This document shows positions 31,551 through 33,531 of a stretch of 33,531 nt of DNA, one piece after another. Made by a program: the position numbers and the translations under genes. Positions within the stretch are counted from its first letter, which is position 1, and every line of letters starts with the position of its first letter. Source of the stretch: Candidatus Pullichristensenella excrementigallinarum (lineage in GTDB: Bacteria > Bacillota > Clostridia > Christensenellales > Aristaeellaceae); the NCBI GenBank assembly GCA_018714825.1, contig DVMU01000186.1, positions 1 to 33,531 on the forward strand, in the 5' to 3' direction. The notes under the pieces are model-generated. The model worked only from the letters and a program-made list of their open reading frames with translations, did not search any database and was not told the origin of the DNA.

Positions 31551-31587
31551 CCTTCTCCTCCAAAGTGTCTTTCAAATCCTTGCGAAC

Positions 31588-31616
31588 ATTATAGGGCGGA
31601 AGCGAAAATTCGTCAA
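31588..31616 (-). promoter_or_regulatory. Promoter of the aro operon
   Basis: On the - strand TTGACG (31616-31611), 17-bp spacer, perfect TATAAT (31593-31588). Start near 31581 gives a leader of about 245 nt before aroF. The gene-free stretch 31338-31758 is thus fully explained by promoter, leader ORF, attenuator and the terminator at 31717. Confidence 0.92.
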
Positions 31617-31716
31617 GTAAATATTTTGCGCCGCCTTCGGAGAAGTTTTCGCAGCCCTTCTCCTTTTCTCTGAAAATCCGCAGATTTTCATGGAGCGGGT
31701 CAAAGAATTTTGACAC

Positions 31717-31744
31717 GCAAAAGAGGCGGTTTTTTCCGCCTCTT
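31717..31744 (-). terminator. Terminator of the secreted-protein gene
   Basis: On the - strand AAGAGGCGG, aaaaaa loop, CCGCCTCTT, then TTGC: a 9-bp stem with a short T-run, 15 nt after the stop codon. Confidence 0.8.
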
Positions 31745-31758
31745 CCTCGCGATCTCTA

Positions 31759-32283
31759 TTACGCTTCCTGGGTCTGCGCCTCTTCCATGAGAATCTCTAC
31801 GGCCAGCGCGTTGATCCTCGGCGGCAGGGACATGGTCATTACGCCGTTAAAATAGATCGTCACTTCCTGCCCCACTTCCAGGCCCATGCCTTCCGGAAGG
31901 GTTGCGAAGACATCGCCGTTCTCCTTGCTGGAGACCAGGATCCCCTCCTCGGAAACTTCTGCAACGGTGCCATGCACCGCATAGACGGAGATCTTATCCG
32001 CCGTGATCTGCGCCGGGCGGGAACGCGTCATCTGGCCATCGTAATCTACCAACGCATACTGCCCCGCGGCCAGGGAATCCTCCGTATTTTCAATTACCGT
32101 ATCCTCGGAAAGAAGAACCATGACTTCCCCGGAATCGCCCATATCCATCAGGATTCCGTCTTCCTGCACTTCAAGGATCCAACCTTCCAGATGGAAGGAC
32201 ATGATTTCCTGCGCGCCTTCCTCGGCAAATGCAAACGGGATTGCCAGCGCAAGGATCATAAGCAAAGCCAAGCATTTTTTCAT
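31759..32283 (-). CDS. Secreted protein with two homologous beta-rich repeats, unknown function
   Basis: 174 aa. Signal peptide: MKKCLALLMILALAIPFAFA, cleavage probable at AFA-EE. The mature part is two similar units of about 60-65 residues: unit 1 LEGWILEVQEDGILM...GEVMVLL...YDGQMTRSRPAQITADKI and unit 2 VHGTVAEVSEEGILV...GDVFATL...FNGVMTMSLPPRINALAV. The strand-turn pattern suggests small beta-barrels (OB-like), but I recognise no family. Acidic overall. The first Cys (position 4) is not in a lipobox context. ATG 32283 has AAGGAGG 8 nt upstream; the track start at 32373 is too long. Promoter not clear. Confidence 0.85.
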   Translation of the reverse strand: MKKCLALLMILALAIPFAFAEEGAQEIMSFHLEGWILEVQEDGILMDMGDSGEVMVLLSEDTVIENTEDSLAAGQYALVDYDGQMTRSRPAQITADKISVYAVHGTVAEVSEEGILVSSKENGDVFATLPEGMGLEVGQEVTIYFNGVMTMSLPPRINALAVEILMEEAQTQEA

Positions 32284-32299
32284 ATCGTCAACCTCCTTG

Positions 32300-32322
32300 G
32301 TGAGCTTGTTTTGTTTGCTCAC
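32300..32322. repeat. Inverted repeat before the secreted-protein gene
   Basis: GTGAGC/GCTCAC (6 bp, 11-nt A/T-rich spacer) lies just upstream of the ribosome site. It could be an mRNA 5' hairpin or a weak operator. There is no T-tract. Confidence 0.35.
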
Positions 32323-32369
32323 GCAAGTAAGACGAAGCAGGCCAAGAAACGGTTCCCTCGCAAAAAAGA

Positions 32370-33416
32370 TCATTCTATGGCGAGAATGCGGCCCTCCTCT
32401 CCGCTTCGATAGGCCGATTCCATGATGCGCTGCACGCGAACCGCATCCCGCGCGGGCACTTCCAGCCGAGCGCCGGTTAAGATCGAATGGGAAAAGCTCT
32501 CGATTTCGCGCGTGTAGAGGTTGCCGAATTCCCCGGGGATCTCCACGCCCGCCTCATCCTGATGATCCTGGCCGGGATCGTATTGCCGATCTCCTTCCAA
32601 AAACAGCGCGTTGAGGGCGCCGCCGTCTATCTGTCCGATGATGGTATCACCCATCAGCCTGCCGCGGGTGCCGAAAAATTCCATGCGCCATTTCGCGGCC
32701 TCGTCGGGAATGTTGAAATTGGTCTGCACCACGCACTGCGCGCCGTTTTCCATGCGCAGAAGCAGCGTGGAGGTGTCCTCGACATCGTAGGAAAAGGTAA
32801 TGGTTTCATTCAGGGCGGCAACGCGCGTGACGCGCATTCCGGTAATGTATTCCATCAAATCGATGGTATGCACGCCCATATCCATCATGCAGCCGCCGCC
32901 CGAGCGGGCTTTTTCCAGCCGCCAGTTGCCCGCGCCGTCGGGGAGCCATAGGGTAAATTGCGAATAACCGGAAACGACCTGGCCGATTTTTCCCTGCGCG
33001 ATGGCGTTTTTCATGTTGCGGACATGGCTGCCGAAGCGCATCATCAGGCCCGCGCCGATTTGCACGCCGCGCTGCGCGCAGTAATCCAGAACCTGCTGCC
33101 CTTCCGTGCTGGTCATGGCCACGGGTTTTTCCAGCAGAATGTGCTTGCGATAGTCCGCCGCCAAGCGCGCCTGTCGCGCGTGCTCGACCACGGGGGAGGC
33201 AATGTATACCGCGTCCACCTCGGGATCGCTCAAAAGATCCTCTTCGCGCGCATAGGCGCGCCGCGCGCCGTATTTTTGCTTGAGTTGTTCGGCAAAATCC
33301 TGTCGAATCTCCATTACGGCTACCAATTCGGCATTTTGCGCCTGAAGCATTCCGGGAATCGTGCGCCGATCCGCGATGCCGCCTGCGCCGATAACCCCCC
33401 AACGAAGTTTTTCCAT
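32370..33416 (-). CDS. Gfo/Idh/MocA-family oxidoreductase
   Basis: 348 aa. N-terminal Rossmann domain with WGVIGAGGIADRRTIPGM and the family lysine motif LEKPVAMT (about residues 95-102). The C-terminal substrate domain has GGGCMMDMGVHTIDLMEY, whose D and H are the usual catalytic residues. Members are NAD(P)-dependent dehydrogenases of sugars, inositols or related polyols; the substrate is undetermined and no sugar genes lie alongside. ATG 33416 with GGAGG 8 nt upstream; own promoter upstream. 86 nt separate it from the secreted-protein gene. Confidence 0.94.
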   Translation of the reverse strand: MEKLRWGVIGAGGIADRRTIPGMLQAQNAELVAVMEIRQDFAEQLKQKYGARRAYAREEDLLSDPEVDAVYIASPVVEHARQARLAADYRKHILLEKPVAMTSTEGQQVLDYCAQRGVQIGAGLMMRFGSHVRNMKNAIAQGKIGQVVSGYSQFTLWLPDGAGNWRLEKARSGGGCMMDMGVHTIDLMEYITGMRVTRVAALNETITFSYDVEDTSTLLLRMENGAQCVVQTNFNIPDEAAKWRMEFFGTRGRLMGDTIIGQIDGGALNALFLEGDRQYDPGQDHQDEAGVEIPGEFGNLYTREIESFSHSILTGARLEVPARDAVRVQRIMESAYRSGEEGRILAIE

Positions 33417-33466
33417 GGTTTTCGCCTCCAGATTCCATGCAATAAAGGAGCATTGTTCTCAGCAAA

Positions 33467-33496
33467 ATTATATAGAAAAAGCGAAATGCGCGTCAA
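33467..33496 (-). promoter_or_regulatory. Promoter of the Gfo/Idh/MocA gene
   Basis: On the - strand TTGACG (33496-33491), 18-bp spacer, TATAAT (33472-33467), placing the start about 45 nt before the ATG. The remaining bases to 33531 show no gene. Confidence 0.82.
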
Positions 33497-33531
33497 GGAA
33501 TTTTTTAACATATAGCGCGCGATTTGTTCTT

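Noticed and set aside
31338-31587. T-box in the aro operon leader
   Set aside because: I looked for the GGTGGNACCGCG core and stem I elements on the - strand and found none; the translated leader with attenuator explains the region.
31528-31716. 62-codon - strand ORF overlapping the aro promoter
   Set aside because: It runs across the -35/-10 elements and into the leader peptide in another frame, and shows no family features. The shorter leader ORF with its own ribosome site explains the region better.
1-33531. Mobile elements, CRISPR arrays, tRNA or rRNA genes
   Set aside because: I saw no transposase or integrase motifs, no regularly spaced repeats, and no tRNA-like T-loop with matching acceptor stem outside coding genes. 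A tRNAscan-SE run would be decisive for tRNAs.

Overview
The window reads as chromosomal DNA of a fairly GC-rich, anaerobic, Gram-positive-type bacterium, most likely an uncultured member of the Clostridia. The evidence is strong GGAGG-type ribosome sites on most genes, TTGACA/TATAAT-like promoters, a T-box leader, type III pantothenate kinase (CoaX) beside an ECF S-component, RecD2, a flavodiiron protein (FprA) and family 4 uracil-DNA glycosylases. I cannot assign the genus. There are no tRNA or rRNA genes, insertion sequences, phage genes or CRISPR arrays that I can see; this is a dense housekeeping region.

Left part (1-11.2 kb, mostly + strand): a tyrosine-specific T-box leader drives an aminotransferase, tyrS and a YigZ-family gene. 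Next come ilvE with its own promoter and terminator, an rluA/HAD/trmL/ybaK run of overlapping or close genes, a small membrane protein gene, two adjacent family 4-type uracil-DNA glycosylases (the second without the Fe-S cysteines), a zinc-ribbon/acidic protein and a metallophosphoesterase. A perfect 17-bp bidirectional terminator separates these from the - strand.

Middle part (10.5-23.1 kb, mostly - strand): a panT-like/coaX/ogt/alkA/recD2 transcription unit; a roughly 215-nt structured RNA with a near-consensus promoter and a 12-bp closing helix, possibly of the raiA family, placed just upstream of a YjjG-like phosphatase gene; a cupin gene; rsmD/coaD/coiled-coil gene; paaK/ACT-domain/alr; and fprA on the + strand behind a promoter with nested inverted repeats.

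Right part (23.2-31.6 kb, - strand): one compact operon, aroF-aroB-aroA-aroC-pheA-aroE-aroK-aroQ-tyrA, which encodes every step from DAHP synthase to phenylpyruvate and 4-hydroxyphenylpyruvate. The missing last step, transamination, may be supplied by the T-box-controlled aminotransferase at the left end. Upstream of aroF is an unlisted 41-codon leader ORF with eight Phe/Tyr residues in 14 positions, followed by mutually exclusive antiterminator and terminator helices. This is a textbook-like ribosome-mediated attenuator and is the most interesting item in the window. Tyrosine/phenylalanine supply would thus be sensed in two ways: by a T-box (uncharged tRNA-Tyr) at tyrS and by ribosome stalling at the aro operon. 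Enzyme-level feedback is also likely through the N-terminal domain of AroF and the ACT domain of PheA.

Far right: a secreted protein with an internal duplication, and a Gfo/Idh/MocA oxidoreductase with its own promoter. All assignments come from reading motifs by eye; no database search or folding program was run.
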